Source: Actinoplanes aureus (GTDB lineage Bacteria > Actinomycetota > Actinomycetes > Mycobacteriales > Micromonosporaceae). From it: a DNA stretch of 64,000 nt. The stretch is taken from assembly GCF_015704865.1 (NCBI RefSeq), contig NZ_JADQTO010000036.1, forward strand, positions 28,099 to 92,098, given 5' to 3'. The notes under the pieces were generated by a model that did no database searches, had not been told where the DNA came from, and was given only the letters and a program-made list of their open reading frames with translations. This document shows positions 1 to 8,382 of the stretch, piece by piece. Positions within the stretch are counted from its first letter, which is position 1, and each line of letters starts with the position of its first letter. The position numbers were made by a program, and so were the translations under genes.

Positions 1-345
1 GGCGGTGAAGTCCCGCGAACCGTAGTCGGTGTCGAACGGCTTGCGGGTGATCTCCGCCCCGGCCGCGACAGCCCGGGCGTGCAGCGCGTCGATGTCATCG
101 GCGACCACGTACGCCCCGAACGTCCCCGGTTTCAGCGCCCACGGGTCGTCCGGATCTTCGCGCACCGAGCCGAGCATGATGCCGCCGCCGAGCGGCCAGC
201 TCAGCTCGGCGTGATCCACCCGCTTGCCGTCGCCGTGGACGACGGTCTCCTCGAAACCGAACGCGTCCACCAGGAACCGGATCAGAGCAGGGGCGTCGAT
301 GGCCCGAAGCGTGGGCCACACCTGTGGCGTAGGAGAGTCAGTCAT
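1..345 (-). CDS. VOC (glyoxalase/bleomycin-resistance-like) protein, 3' end outside window
   Basis: Translation from the ATG at 343-345 stays open to base 1, so only about the first 115 residues are visible. The frame has the vicinal oxygen chelate pattern: an early strand, a helix around RFLVDAFGFEE, a GGGIMLGS strand and a VVADDIDALHARAVAAGAE helix. Members of this fold bind a metal and are often dioxygenases, isomerases or drug-binding proteins; the substrate cannot be told here. The start overlaps the end of the upstream AraC-type gene by 8 bases, so the two are probably translationally coupled and the regulator may control it. Confidence 0.8.
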   Translation of the reverse strand, partial: MTDSPTPQVWPTLRAIDAPALIRFLVDAFGFEETVVHGDGKRVDHAELSWPLGGGIMLGSVREDPDDPWALKPGTFGAYVVADDIDALHARAVAAGAEITRKPFDTDYGSRDFTA

Positions 346-1174
346 GGTCCCCATCGTGGCCGGGAACCGCCGGCAGGGCTTGGACGAAAGCGAACTCGTC
401 GGCCAGCCATTGCGACGGCGGGCATCCCGCGAACGCCTGGAAGTCGCGGACCAGGTGGGACTGGTCGGCGTACCCGTGTGCGGCGGCCACGTCGGCCAGC
501 CGCAGTCCGGGCCGCAGCGCGCGCCGGGTCCGGTCGAACCGGGCGACGCGGGCCGTCTCCTTCGGGCGCAGGCCGAGCTCGGCCCGGAACCGGTCGGTCA
601 GGTACCGGCCGCTCCAGCCCACCTCCGCGGCCAGGTCGGCGATCGGGACGCTGCCGCGGAGCAGCCGGGTGAACGCGTACCCCACCTGGTCCGGGCCGTC
701 GCCGTCGCGCAGCAGGCCGCTCAGCATCCGGTCCAGGGCGGCGAAGCGGGCCGGCCAGTCCGGAGCCGTGGCGAGCCGTTCCCGGACCTCGCCGACGAAC
801 CGGTCGCCGAGCACGGTGGCCGCCGCCACGTCCAGGCCGCCCAGCTCGCCGGCGGGCAGGCCGAGCAGGGCGCGGCAACCGAGCGGGTGCACCGCCACCT
901 GCACCCCGGACTGGTTGCCGTCGTGGGTGATCAGGGCCGGGCCCAGGTGCAGGCCCCCGATCAGCGCGTCGTACCGGTCCGGGGTCTGCCGCGGATCCGG
1001 GTGCGCGGCGACCACCAGCGGATCGTCCAGCGTGAAGATCAAGGTCAGGTACGGCGACGGCAGGCCCCGGTGCCGGGCCGGTGTCACGCCGTGCTGCCGG
1101 TAGCCGGAGTAGAGGGCGACGTACGGGCGCAGCGCGGGCGCCGGGCGGGCCTGCGCGTACTCGTCGAGCACCAT
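338..1174 (-). CDS. AraC-family transcriptional regulator
   Basis: The 278-residue protein ends in the paired helix-turn-helix of the AraC/XylS family: the first HTH is near residues 180-200 (IADLAAEVGWSGRYLTDRF) and the second near 228-258 (LADVAAAHGYADQSHLVRDF). The N-terminal 170 residues are a probable effector-binding region with no motif I recognise. It is divergent from the FAD monooxygenase at 1210, with only about 35 bases between them, and overlaps the VOC gene downstream. It may therefore regulate one or both neighbours; that is inference from position. Confidence 0.9.
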   Translation of the reverse strand: MVLDEYAQARPAPALRPYVALYSGYRQHGVTPARHRGLPSPYLTLIFTLDDPLVVAAHPDPRQTPDRYDALIGGLHLGPALITHDGNQSGVQVAVHPLGCRALLGLPAGELGGLDVAAATVLGDRFVGEVRERLATAPDWPARFAALDRMLSGLLRDGDGPDQVGYAFTRLLRGSVPIADLAAEVGWSGRYLTDRFRAELGLRPKETARVARFDRTRRALRPGLRLADVAAAHGYADQSHLVRDFQAFAGCPPSQWLADEFAFVQALPAVPGHDGDHD

Positions 1175-1209
1175 GTAGGCCAGTGTCCCCCGGATGCGAA
1201 GATCGGTGC

Positions 1210-2328
1210 ATGTCGAGTGCGGTGGTGATCGGGGCCGGTATCGGTGGGCTGGCGGCCGGCCTGGCGTTGCAGCGCCGCGGCTGGGACGTGACGGTGCTGG
1301 AGCGTGCGCCGAGACTCGACGCTGTCGGGGCCGGCCTCGCCGTGGCCCCGAACGCGCTGCGCGCCCTCGACCAGCTCGGGGTCGGCGGGCGGCTGCGAGA
1401 GCTCGCCGCGTTGCAGGGTGCGGCCGGCATCCAGCGGCCGGACGGTGGCTGGATCACGCGTACCGACGCGGACCGGGCCGCCGAACGCTTCGGTGAGCCG
1501 GTCATCCTGGTGCACCGGGCGACGCTCGTCGAGGTGCTGACCGACGGCCTCGCGCCGGGCACGCTCCGCCTCGGCCTGCCGGCCGAGGACGTCGACCCGC
1601 AGGCCGGGCGGGTGGTCACGGCCCACGGTCCGCTCACCCCCGATCTGGTGGTCGCGGCCGACGGACTGCGTTCACCGGTACGCGCGAAGCTGTTCCCCGC
1701 ACACCCCGGACCGGTCTACACCGGCGTGACCAGCTGGCGGATCGTAGTGCCGCACCCCGGCGGGACGCTGCCACCCGCCGAGACGTGGGGTGCGGGCAAG
1801 GTCTTCGGGGTGGCCACCCTCGGCGACGGCCGGGTCTACTGCTACGCCACCGCGCCCGCGCCGGCCGACGGCCGGGCCGATGACGAGCAGGCCGAGATGC
1901 TGCGCCACTTCGGCGGGTGGCACGAGCCGATCCCGTCGCTGATCAGGTCGGCCACGGCGGTCACCCGGACCGACATCCGGTGCCTGGACGAGCCGTTGGC
2001 GCGGTTCCACGCCGGCCGGGTGGCGCTGCTCGGCGACGCCGCGCACGCGATGACGCCGAACCTGGGGCAGGGCGCGTGCCAGGCGATCGAGGACGCGGTC
2101 GTGCTGGCCCGGTACGCCGAGGACCTGGACCGGTACACGGCGGAGCGCCTGCCACGTACCTCCGCGGTGATGAAGGCGTCCCGGCGGATCGGCCGGATGG
2201 CCGGATTGAACAACCCGGTCGCCGAATGGCTCCGCAACACCGGCATGGGGCTGGCCGGCAAGCTCGGCCCCGACCTGGTGCTGCGCCAGATGGACCCGGT
2301 GCTGAGCTGGCGTCCGCCCGCGGGGTGA
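1210..2328 (+). CDS. FAD-dependent monooxygenase (aromatic-ring hydroxylase type)
   Basis: The 372-residue protein begins with the FAD dinucleotide-binding glycine motif GAGIGG (residues 8-13) and ends its second FAD motif at GDAAHAMTPNLGQG (from about residue 275), the layout of class A flavoprotein monooxygenases. These use NAD(P)H and oxygen to hydroxylate small, often aromatic, substrates; the substrate is unknown. I chose the ATG at 1210 because the flavin motif normally lies within the first ten residues; the frame is open further upstream but overlaps the divergent AraC gene. The stop codon lies inside a palindromic terminator. Confidence 0.9.
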   Translation: MSSAVVIGAGIGGLAAGLALQRRGWDVTVLERAPRLDAVGAGLAVAPNALRALDQLGVGGRLRELAALQGAAGIQRPDGGWITRTDADRAAERFGEPVILVHRATLVEVLTDGLAPGTLRLGLPAEDVDPQAGRVVTAHGPLTPDLVVAADGLRSPVRAKLFPAHPGPVYTGVTSWRIVVPHPGGTLPPAETWGAGKVFGVATLGDGRVYCYATAPAPADGRADDEQAEMLRHFGGWHEPIPSLIRSATAVTRTDIRCLDEPLARFHAGRVALLGDAAHAMTPNLGQGACQAIEDAVVLARYAEDLDRYTAERLPRTSAVMKASRRIGRMAGLNNPVAEWLRNTGMGLAGKLGPDLVLRQMDPVLSWRPPAG

Positions 2329-2347
2329 GGGCCGGGCCCTCACCCCG
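2321..2347. terminator. Bidirectional terminator hairpin
   Basis: CGGGGTGAGGG pairs with CCCTCACCCCG in a 12-bp perfect stem with a 3-base loop. It includes the stop codon of the monooxygenase and lies 6 bases from the stop of the convergent gene at 2354. There is no T-tract, which is usual for actinobacterial hairpin terminators. Confidence 0.65.
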
Positions 2348-2353
2348 GTGAAC

Positions 2354-2857
2354 TCAGGCCGCGAGGGCCTTGGCGAGTTCGTCGCGGAACGTGCGCTCGC
2401 TCTCGGTGACGTCCTCCGCGCCGATGCCGAGCACACCGCCGGTGGAGGCGGCGCCCACCACCGCGTCGGCGATCTCCAGCAGCCAGTGCCGGTAGGTCTC
2501 GGCGTCGGCCAGGGAGGCCTTGGCGGTCAGCAGCGCAGCCGCCTCACCGGCGCGGCCCAGCACGTCCGCCGCGTAACCCGCCGGGTCGCTCGGCTCGATG
2601 ACCGGCGGCTCCTCGCCGATCTCCGGGTCGCCGGCCTCGGCCACCGCCGCGGTGGCGACGGCGGAGACCAGGGTGCTCGCCGAGGCCCGGGCATCCGAGA
2701 TCCGGTCCAGTCCGGCCGCGCTCTCGGCGCGGGTCTTGCGGGCGCTGTCGGGCGTGGCGGCGCTCGCCGCGGTGAGCACCGACTGCGGAAGACCGGTGAG
2801 CAGCCCCCACTCGGGGTCGGTGAAGCCCAGCTTTGCGTAGAGCGGTTCGTCCGTCAC
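2354..2857 (-). CDS. Hypothetical alanine-rich soluble protein
   Basis: I do not recognise a family. The 167-residue protein has no signal peptide or membrane segment. It is mostly predicted helix (AAVLLTAKASLADAETY-like stretches), acidic and alanine-rich, with an N-terminal motif LYAKLGFTDPEWGLLTGLP. It is convergent with the monooxygenase and shares its terminator. The upstream 196 bases contain no other gene; they separate it from the divergent secreted protein at 3054. Codon use and third-position GC match a real gene. Confidence 0.75.
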   Translation of the reverse strand: MTDEPLYAKLGFTDPEWGLLTGLPQSVLTAASAATPDSARKTRAESAAGLDRISDARASASTLVSAVATAAVAEAGDPEIGEEPPVIEPSDPAGYAADVLGRAGEAAALLTAKASLADAETYRHWLLEIADAVVGAASTGGVLGIGAEDVTESERTFRDELAKALAA

Positions 2858-3053
2858 TCGCGGGTCCTTTCCGGTTCGGCAGTTGCCGACAGCATTCTTA
2901 CCCCAACGGCCATGCGGATCACTCCCATGTCGCGGCGTGCCGCCGGCTGCTGCCTCGTCCCGCCCGGACGATCATTGGCATGAATCCCGCTTTACAATGC
3001 TGATCTTGAATGTTTGACTGCGGGCTCCGTTCGATGTGGACCTCGGAGCTCTC

Positions 3054-3722
3054 ATGGCTGTCTTCCCTGTTCAGCGTGCGATCGCGCGCGCCGTGACCGC
3101 ACTCGCGACGGTGGCGGCCGGCCTGGCGGTGATGGCCGGGGCGGCGGAAGCCGGACCCACCCGGCCCGTGTCGCCGCAGCAGCCTGCCATCATCTTCCCG
3201 AACGGGTCGGAGACCGCCCCCGGTGGCACGCTGACGGTCACTTTCGCCGCAAGCGGGGACAAAGGGGTCACCAAGTTCCGCTACAGCCTGGACAGCCCGG
3301 CTCTGGATCGCACGGCCGAAGCGGTCACCCCGGGTGGGTCGGTCACCGTCACTCTCGACGTCGGTACCACCACAGGCCCGCGCCCGATCTACGCGGTTGC
3401 GGTAGACCGCCGCAACCGGACGAGCGACCTTACCCAGGCTGAGATCATCGTGACGCCGACGACGCAGCTCGACGGCACCGTGCTGAGCCTCAGCACCTGG
3501 CTGCCGGTGGAGGGCGCCACGGTCACCCTCGAACCCGGTGGCCGGCAGACGACCACCGATGCCAACGGCTTCTACTCGTTCAGCGGTGTCGGCCCCGGCG
3601 TCTACACGGTGACGGCGACCCTCGGCGGGGACTGCCCGTCGGCCGGCAGCCAGACGGTCGAGATCGACGGCCAAGGGCTGACGCTGGAGCTTTATCTGTT
3701 GCCCACCGGCACCTGCGGCTGA
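3054..3722 (+). CDS. Secreted protein with carboxypeptidase-regulatory-like domain
   Basis: The protein (222 residues) has an Ala/Val-rich signal peptide ending near AEA-G (about residues 1-33). A beta-rich domain follows (APGGTLTVTFAASGDKGV..., about 45-135). A C-terminal CarboxypepD_reg/CNA-B-like domain comes last (LDGTVLS...VEGATVTLEPGGRQTTTDANGFYSF, about 140-215). Such domains are structural beta-sandwiches of exported proteins, not enzymes. I prefer ATG 3054 over the in-frame GTG 3036 because GGAG (3045-3048) sits 5 bases before it. Probable extracellular binding or wall-associated protein; ligand unknown. Confidence 0.8.
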   Translation: MAVFPVQRAIARAVTALATVAAGLAVMAGAAEAGPTRPVSPQQPAIIFPNGSETAPGGTLTVTFAASGDKGVTKFRYSLDSPALDRTAEAVTPGGSVTVTLDVGTTTGPRPIYAVAVDRRNRTSDLTQAEIIVTPTTQLDGTVLSLSTWLPVEGATVTLEPGGRQTTTDANGFYSFSGVGPGVYTVTATLGGDCPSAGSQTVEIDGQGLTLELYLLPTGTCG

Positions 3723-3747
3723 GGACCCCCCTCGGCCCTCAGCCGCA
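3714..3747. terminator. Bidirectional terminator hairpin
   Basis: TGCGGCTGAGG and CCTCAGCCGCA form an 11-bp perfect stem with a 12-base C-rich loop. It overlaps the stop of the secreted protein and precedes the stop of the convergent methyltransferase gene. Confidence 0.65.
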
Positions 3748-3755
3748 GATCGGTG

Positions 3756-4811
3756 TCAGGGGCGCGCTTCGTAGACGATGTTGAACGGCGTCTCGGCGGC
3801 CCGGCGGAAGCGGGTGAACCCGGCGTCCGTGACCAGCCGTCGGATCGGTTCCTCGCCGGCCTGGGCGCCGAGCGAGTAGCCACCCTCCTGCGACAGCGCG
3901 CTCGGTACGCAAAGGAACGCCGAGAACGAGTAGTACACCCGCCCGATCGGGTTGAGGTTGTCGCCGACCGAGTCACCGGCCGCCGGCTCGACGATCATCC
4001 AGGTGCCGTCCGGGGCCAGCTGAGACCGCACACGCCGGGCCGCGCCCAGCGGGTCGCCCATGTCGTGCAGCGCGTCGAACGTGGTGACCAGGTCGTACGG
4101 CCCGCCGCTGAAGTTCTGCGCGCCGGCCGCCTCGAACCGCACCCGAGCGTCCAGTCCGGCCTCGGCCGCCCGCTTGCGCGCCTGGTCGACCGAGTCGTGG
4201 TGGTAGTCGGAGCCGGTGAAGAGCGAAGCCGGGTACGCCTCTGCCATGAGCACGGTCGACGCTCCGTGGCCGCATCCGACGTCGGCCACGCGTACCCCGC
4301 GCCGCAGTTTTTCCTCGACCTCGTCCAGGGCCGGCAGCCAGTCGGCGACCAGGTTGGCGCTGTATCCGGGCCGGAAGAACCGCTCGCATCCGGTGAACAC
4401 GTCCTCGTCGTGCTGGTGCCAGCCGAGCCCGGAGCCGGTGCGGAACGCCTCGGTGATCCGTGGTTCGGCCCGCAGCGCGCCAAGCGCGAGCTGGAACGCT
4501 CCGGGCGCGAAGATCGGGCCGTTCGGGTCGGTCAGCGCGAACGCCTGCTCCTCGGTGAGCGAGTACCAGCCGGTCTCCGCGTCGTACTCGACGTAGCCAC
4601 CGGCCGCCTGGCCGCGTAGCCACTCCTCGACGTACCGGGGTGCGGTGCCGGTACGCCGGGCGAGTTCCTCCGGAAGGGCGGGCCCCTCGGCGAGCGCCCG
4701 GTACAGGCCCAGCCGGTCACCGATGACGATGCCGCCGGCGGCCATCGTGGCGCCCAGATCGCCGATGAACCGGTGCACGAATTCCATCAGTCTTTGCTCG
4801 TTGACTGTCAT
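3756..4811 (-). CDS. Class I SAM-dependent methyltransferase
   Basis: The 351-residue protein has an N-terminal winged-helix/dimerisation-like region (about 1-110, ELARRTGTAPRYVEEWL). A Rossmann methyltransferase domain follows, with the SAM loop VADVGCGHGAST near residue 175 and the acidic VTTFDALHDMGDP segment. This layout resembles small-molecule methyltransferases of the Rv2258c type; the acceptor is unknown. The frame extends 33 codons upstream, but the start MTVNEQRLMEF (ATG 4809-4811) fits the family and leaves room for a promoter. It is divergent from the LuxR-type regulator at 4909, which is a plausible controller. Confidence 0.85.
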   Translation of the reverse strand: MTVNEQRLMEFVHRFIGDLGATMAAGGIVIGDRLGLYRALAEGPALPEELARRTGTAPRYVEEWLRGQAAGGYVEYDAETGWYSLTEEQAFALTDPNGPIFAPGAFQLALGALRAEPRITEAFRTGSGLGWHQHDEDVFTGCERFFRPGYSANLVADWLPALDEVEEKLRRGVRVADVGCGHGASTVLMAEAYPASLFTGSDYHHDSVDQARKRAAEAGLDARVRFEAAGAQNFSGGPYDLVTTFDALHDMGDPLGAARRVRSQLAPDGTWMIVEPAAGDSVGDNLNPIGRVYYSFSAFLCVPSALSQEGGYSLGAQAGEEPIRRLVTDAGFTRFRRAAETPFNIVYEARP

Positions 4812-4855
4812 GCGTTCGTTTCTACGGAAAGCGGGACCTGCGGAAATCCGTGTCG

Positions 4856-4898
4856 GGTACCTAGCTCGGCGATCGTCGCTACCTAACCCGGTACCTAG
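4856..4898. promoter_or_regulatory. Repeated (G)GTACCTAG motifs between divergent genes
   Basis: GGTACCTAG occurs at 4856-4864 and again at 4890-4898, with a variant GCTACCTAA at 4878-4886 between them. They fill the 97-base divergent region between the methyltransferase and the LuxR-type gene and overlap the latter's -10. They could be a binding site for that regulator or another factor. Confidence 0.4.
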
Positions 4899-4901
4899 AA
4901 T
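4896..4901 (+). promoter_or_regulatory. -10 box (TAGAAT) of leaderless luxR-type transcript
   Basis: TAGAAT is a near-consensus -10 ending 7 bases before the ATG at 4909, with no Shine-Dalgarno sequence. Transcription would begin at or beside the start codon, giving a leaderless mRNA. No clear -35 is visible. Confidence 0.55.
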
Positions 4902-4908
4902 CCTGGCC

Positions 4909-7479
4909 ATGTCCCGGTCCCTTCTGGAGCGCGACCACGAGCTGACCGAGCTCGGCGCCGCCGCCCGGCGGGCGCTCGACGGTCAGGGCTCGGTCGTGCT
5001 CGTCACCGGTGAGGCCGGCATCGGCAAGTCCAGCGTGGTGGAGGCGGTCCGGTCGGTGCTGCCGGCCGAGGGCCGCCTGCTGGTCGGCTACTGCGACGAC
5101 CTGGCCACGCCGCGAGTGCTCGGCCCGCTGCGCGACCTGATCGGCAAGGTGGGCACCACGCTGACCGACGCGCTCGCCTCCGGTGACCGGAGCGCGGTGT
5201 TCGACGCGTTCCGTGCCGAGCTGGACTGGCCCGGTCATCCCACCGTGCTGGTGGTCGAGGACCTGCACTGGGCCGACGAGGCGACGCTGGACGTGTTGCG
5301 CTTCCTGGTGCGGCGGATCGCGGCGTTGCCGGCTGTGCTGGTGGCGACGTACCGGGACGAGGAGATCGGCGCCGACCATCCGGTGCGCGGGCTGTTCGGC
5401 GTCGCGGCGGCGACCTCGGTGCGCCGGCTCCCGCTGGCCCGGCTCTCCAGGACGGCGGTGCGCAGCCTGGTCGGCGACGAGGACGCCGATCGGGTCTTCG
5501 CCATCACCTCCGGCAATCCGTTCTTCGTCACCGAGCTGCTCGGTGCGGGCGACGCCGAGGGGGTGCCGGCCACCGTGACCGAGGCGGTGCACGCCCGGCT
5601 CCAGTCCCTGGCACCGGATTGCCGGGACGCCCTGGCGCGGCTCGCCGTGGTGCCGTCCACAGCCGAACGCTGGCTGGTCGAAGCGGTCGTGCCCGGCGGC
5701 CTGGACACGCTCGCGGCGGCCGAGCAGCGGGGCATGCTGACCGTGACACCGGCCCGGGTGGGTTTCCGGCACGAGCTGATGCGGCGGGCCGTGGAGGCCT
5801 CGCTGTCGGCGTCCCAGCGGATCGCCGCGAACCGCGCGGTGCTGACCGCCCTGCTGGAGCGGGGCGACGCCGATCTGTCCCGGCTGGTGCACCACGCCGG
5901 CGAGTCCGGCGACACCGACTTGATCCTGCGGTACGCGCCGGCCGCAGCGGCCGAGGCGGTCGCCGCGGGCTCGCACCGGGAGGCGGTCGCCCACTACCGG
6001 CTGGTGCTGGAGCACCGGGCCGCGTTCCCGCCCGGTGAGCGAGCCGGCCTGCTCGAGGCGTACGCGGAGGAGTGCTACACGATCGGTCTCGCCGATCCCG
6101 CGGTCACCGCGCAGCGCGAGGCGGTGACGCTGCGCCGCGGCCTGCCCGACCGGGCCGCACTCGGCCTCGCCCTGCGCCGGCTCTCCCGGCTGTACTGGTA
6201 CTGGAACGACCGCCCCCACGCCGAGGCGACCGCGGTCGAGGCGGTCGACGTGCTGGAGGGCGCCGGCGACGACGCCGCGCTCGCCTTCGGCCTGAGCAAC
6301 CAGGCACAGCTGCTGGCCCTGGCCGGGCAGAGCGCGCCCGCGGTCGCGGTGGGGGAGCGGGCGATCGTCCTGGCCCGCGCGGCCGGCGACGCCGCGGTGC
6401 TGTCGCACGCCCTGAACAACGTCGGCTTCGCACTCTGGGACCTGGACGACCCGCGAGGCCGGGAGCTGCTCGAGGAGAGCCTGGCCGTCGCCCTGGCGGC
6501 CGGGGAGGGTGATCACGCCTGCCGGGCCTACGCCAACGTCGCGTGGCACCTGATCGACACCTGGCGGCTGGACGAGGCGGCCCGGCGGCTGGACGAGGGG
6601 ATGGCGTTCGCCGAGCGGACCGAGGTGCTCGGTTTCCTGCGCTACCTGCACATCACCCGCTCGATGGTGCATCTGCTGAGCGGCGACTGGGACGAGGCGG
6701 AACGGCACGCCCGGTGGGAGATCGGCGCGCCGGCGATGATGCGTACCCCGGCTCTCGTCGTGCGGGGCCTGACCCGGCTCCGCCGGGGGCTGCCGGGCGG
6801 CGACGGCTTTCTCACCGAAGCCTGGGAGATCGCCTGCGGCATCGGTGAGGCGCAGCGGGTCGGCCCGGCGGGTGCGGCGCTGGCCGAGGCCGCCTGGCTG
6901 CGCGGCGATGCCGCCGCCGCCGACCGGCTGACGCCGGTCTTCCACCGGATAAGGGCCGCCGAGGGCGACCGCCGGCTGGGGGCCTTCGCCTATTGGTTGC
7001 GCAAACTGGGTGCGGACGTTCCAGTTCCTGATCCGTACGCGCTACAGATGACCGGCCGCGCGAAAGAGGCGGCCGGGTTCTGGGAACGGGCCGGTTGCCG
7101 TTACGACCACGCCGTCGCGCTCAGCCACAGCACCGCCGAGGACGATCTGATCATGGCGGTCCGGCTGCTCGACGCGCTGGGCGCCGACCCGCTCGCCCGC
7201 CGGGTCCGGTCCCGCCTGCGTGAGCTGGGCGTGACCCGGATCCCGCGTGGCCCGCTGCCCACCACCCGCGGCAACCCGGCCGGGCTGACCGGCCGCCAGG
7301 CCGAGGTGTTGCGCCTGCTCGCCGACGGCCTGAGCAACCCGGAGATCGCCGCCCGGCTGGTGCTGTCCACCCGCACGGTCGACGCCCACGTGGCCGCCGT
7401 CCTCACCAAGCTGACCGCCCGCTCCCGGCGCGAAGCCGTGTCACGAGCCCGCGAGCTGGGCCTGCTGCCCGCCGGCTGA
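4909..7479 (+). CDS. Large LuxR-type regulator with N-terminal AAA ATPase (LAL family)
   Basis: The 856-residue protein has the LAL layout. A P-loop ATPase domain comes first (Walker A GEAGIGKSS near residues 35-43, Walker B VVEDLHWADEA near 114). A long helical, TPR-like middle region follows (about 400-700). A LuxR-type HTH comes last (LTGRQAEVLRLLADGLSNPE..., about 793-850). LAL proteins are ATP-dependent activators of catabolic or secondary-metabolism genes. The frame is open upstream to 4645, but ATG 4909 puts the Walker A at its usual distance and has a -10 exactly 7 bases upstream. Its target may be the divergent methyltransferase. Confidence 0.9.
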   Translation: MSRSLLERDHELTELGAAARRALDGQGSVVLVTGEAGIGKSSVVEAVRSVLPAEGRLLVGYCDDLATPRVLGPLRDLIGKVGTTLTDALASGDRSAVFDAFRAELDWPGHPTVLVVEDLHWADEATLDVLRFLVRRIAALPAVLVATYRDEEIGADHPVRGLFGVAAATSVRRLPLARLSRTAVRSLVGDEDADRVFAITSGNPFFVTELLGAGDAEGVPATVTEAVHARLQSLAPDCRDALARLAVVPSTAERWLVEAVVPGGLDTLAAAEQRGMLTVTPARVGFRHELMRRAVEASLSASQRIAANRAVLTALLERGDADLSRLVHHAGESGDTDLILRYAPAAAAEAVAAGSHREAVAHYRLVLEHRAAFPPGERAGLLEAYAEECYTIGLADPAVTAQREAVTLRRGLPDRAALGLALRRLSRLYWYWNDRPHAEATAVEAVDVLEGAGDDAALAFGLSNQAQLLALAGQSAPAVAVGERAIVLARAAGDAAVLSHALNNVGFALWDLDDPRGRELLEESLAVALAAGEGDHACRAYANVAWHLIDTWRLDEAARRLDEGMAFAERTEVLGFLRYLHITRSMVHLLSGDWDEAERHARWEIGAPAMMRTPALVVRGLTRLRRGLPGGDGFLTEAWEIACGIGEAQRVGPAGAALAEAAWLRGDAAAADRLTPVFHRIRAAEGDRRLGAFAYWLRKLGADVPVPDPYALQMTGRAKEAAGFWERAGCRYDHAVALSHSTAEDDLIMAVRLLDALGADPLARRVRSRLRELGVTRIPRGPLPTTRGNPAGLTGRQAEVLRLLADGLSNPEIAARLVLSTRTVDAHVAAVLTKLTARSRREAVSRARELGLLPAG

Positions 7480-7504
7480 CGCTCTTCACCCACGGCTTCC
7501 CTCT

Positions 7505-7532
7505 GCCCGGCGGCCTCCCCGGCCGCCCGGGC
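7505..7532 (+). terminator. GC-rich hairpin after the luxR-type gene
   Basis: GGCGGCC (7509-7515) pairs with GGCCGCC (7521-7527) around a TCCCC loop, and GCCC/GGGC extend the stem past one bulged C. There is no T-tract. It separates the regulator from the MBL-fold gene. Confidence 0.5.
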
Positions 7533-7547
7533 TGACACAATCGGCGG

Positions 7548-8222
7548 GTGCGAGAGGTGGTCGACGGGGTCTTCGAGCTCCGCCTGGGTTACGTAAACGT
7601 GCACCTGATCGTCACCGACGACGGTGTGGTCCTGGTCGACACCGGGTTGCCCGGCCGATCGCCGCTGATCGAGCGCGGCCTGCGGAAGATCCACCGGTCG
7701 CTCGGCGAGGTGACCACGATCCTGATCACCCACCACCATCCCGATCATGTCGGCAGCCTCGCCGACCTGCGGGAACGCACCGGCGCCCGGGCGATCGCGC
7801 ACGCCGCGGACGCGCCGAACATCACCGGCGCGATTCCACCGGCGGCACCCGCCGGCCTGCTCGGCAAGCTGGCCGCCCGCCTGGTCGGCACGGTGCAGCC
7901 GACGAAGATCGACCAGCTGATCACCGCCGACGGCTCGGAGCCGATCGTCGGCTTCACCGCCCTGCACACCCCCGGCCACACCCGCGGCCACGTGTCGTTC
8001 CTGCTGGACCGCGACGGCGGGGTGCTCTTCGCCGGCGATGCCGCGGGCAGCCGGCGGGGCCGGGTGACCGGCCCGCCCCGGGTGGTGACCGCGGATCCGG
8101 TGCGGGCCGGCCACAGCCTCGCGCGGCTGGCCGAGCTGGAGTTCGAGCATGCGGTGTTCGGTCATGGCCGGGCGGTCTCCGGCATGGCCGTGGAGGCGTT
8201 CCGGAAGGCGGTGGCCGGGTAG
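7548..8222 (+). CDS. MBL-fold metallo-hydrolase
   Basis: The 224-residue protein is a compact metallo-beta-lactamase-fold hydrolase. The zinc motif ITHHHPDHVGS is near residue 60, with later ligands in TPGHTRGHVSF, FAGDAA and FGHG. The domain fills the whole protein and resembles glyoxalase II or quorum-lactonase-like enzymes; the substrate is not inferable. The GTG start at 7548 follows a CACAAT box by 6 bases and has no good Shine-Dalgarno, so it is probably leaderless. Downstream lies a dispersed repeat and then the convergent dehydrogenase gene. Confidence 0.88.
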   Translation: MREVVDGVFELRLGYVNVHLIVTDDGVVLVDTGLPGRSPLIERGLRKIHRSLGEVTTILITHHHPDHVGSLADLRERTGARAIAHAADAPNITGAIPPAAPAGLLGKLAARLVGTVQPTKIDQLITADGSEPIVGFTALHTPGHTRGHVSFLLDRDGGVLFAGDAAGSRRGRVTGPPRVVTADPVRAGHSLARLAELEFEHAVFGHGRAVSGMAVEAFRKAVAG

Positions 8223-8304
8223 GCGCTCGCGTCCACCCGGCCGGTCCCGCGTGACCGCTAGCGGGCTTCCGTAGTCAGGGTCCCCAAGCGGTGATCTTGC
8301 TTTT

Positions 8305-8369
8305 GGCCCAACCTCAATGCTGTCTCAACGGCCGCCAGACAGCACCCACGTTGGGCCGGACAAGACCCT
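8305..8369 (-). repeat. Dispersed hairpin element, copy 1
   Basis: The 53-base core (8305-8357) has perfect 8-base ends GGCCCAAC and GTTGGGCC and an inner pair GCTGTCT (8319-8325) and AGACAGC (8337-8343) around an 11-base loop. A further 12 bases (8358-8369) are shared with copy 2. It lies 13 bases beyond the stop codon of the sugar dehydrogenase (stop at 8383-8385). It is given as minus strand because, read in the direction of that operon, it matches copies 2 and 3. It could be a transcript-end hairpin or a non-autonomous mobile element. Confidence 0.75.
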
Positions 8370-8382
8370 GACCACATCACAT

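Noticed and set aside
4879..6945. A 688-codon minus-strand open frame
   Set aside because: It is a shadow of the LAL regulator, with composition typical of antisense GC-rich frames.
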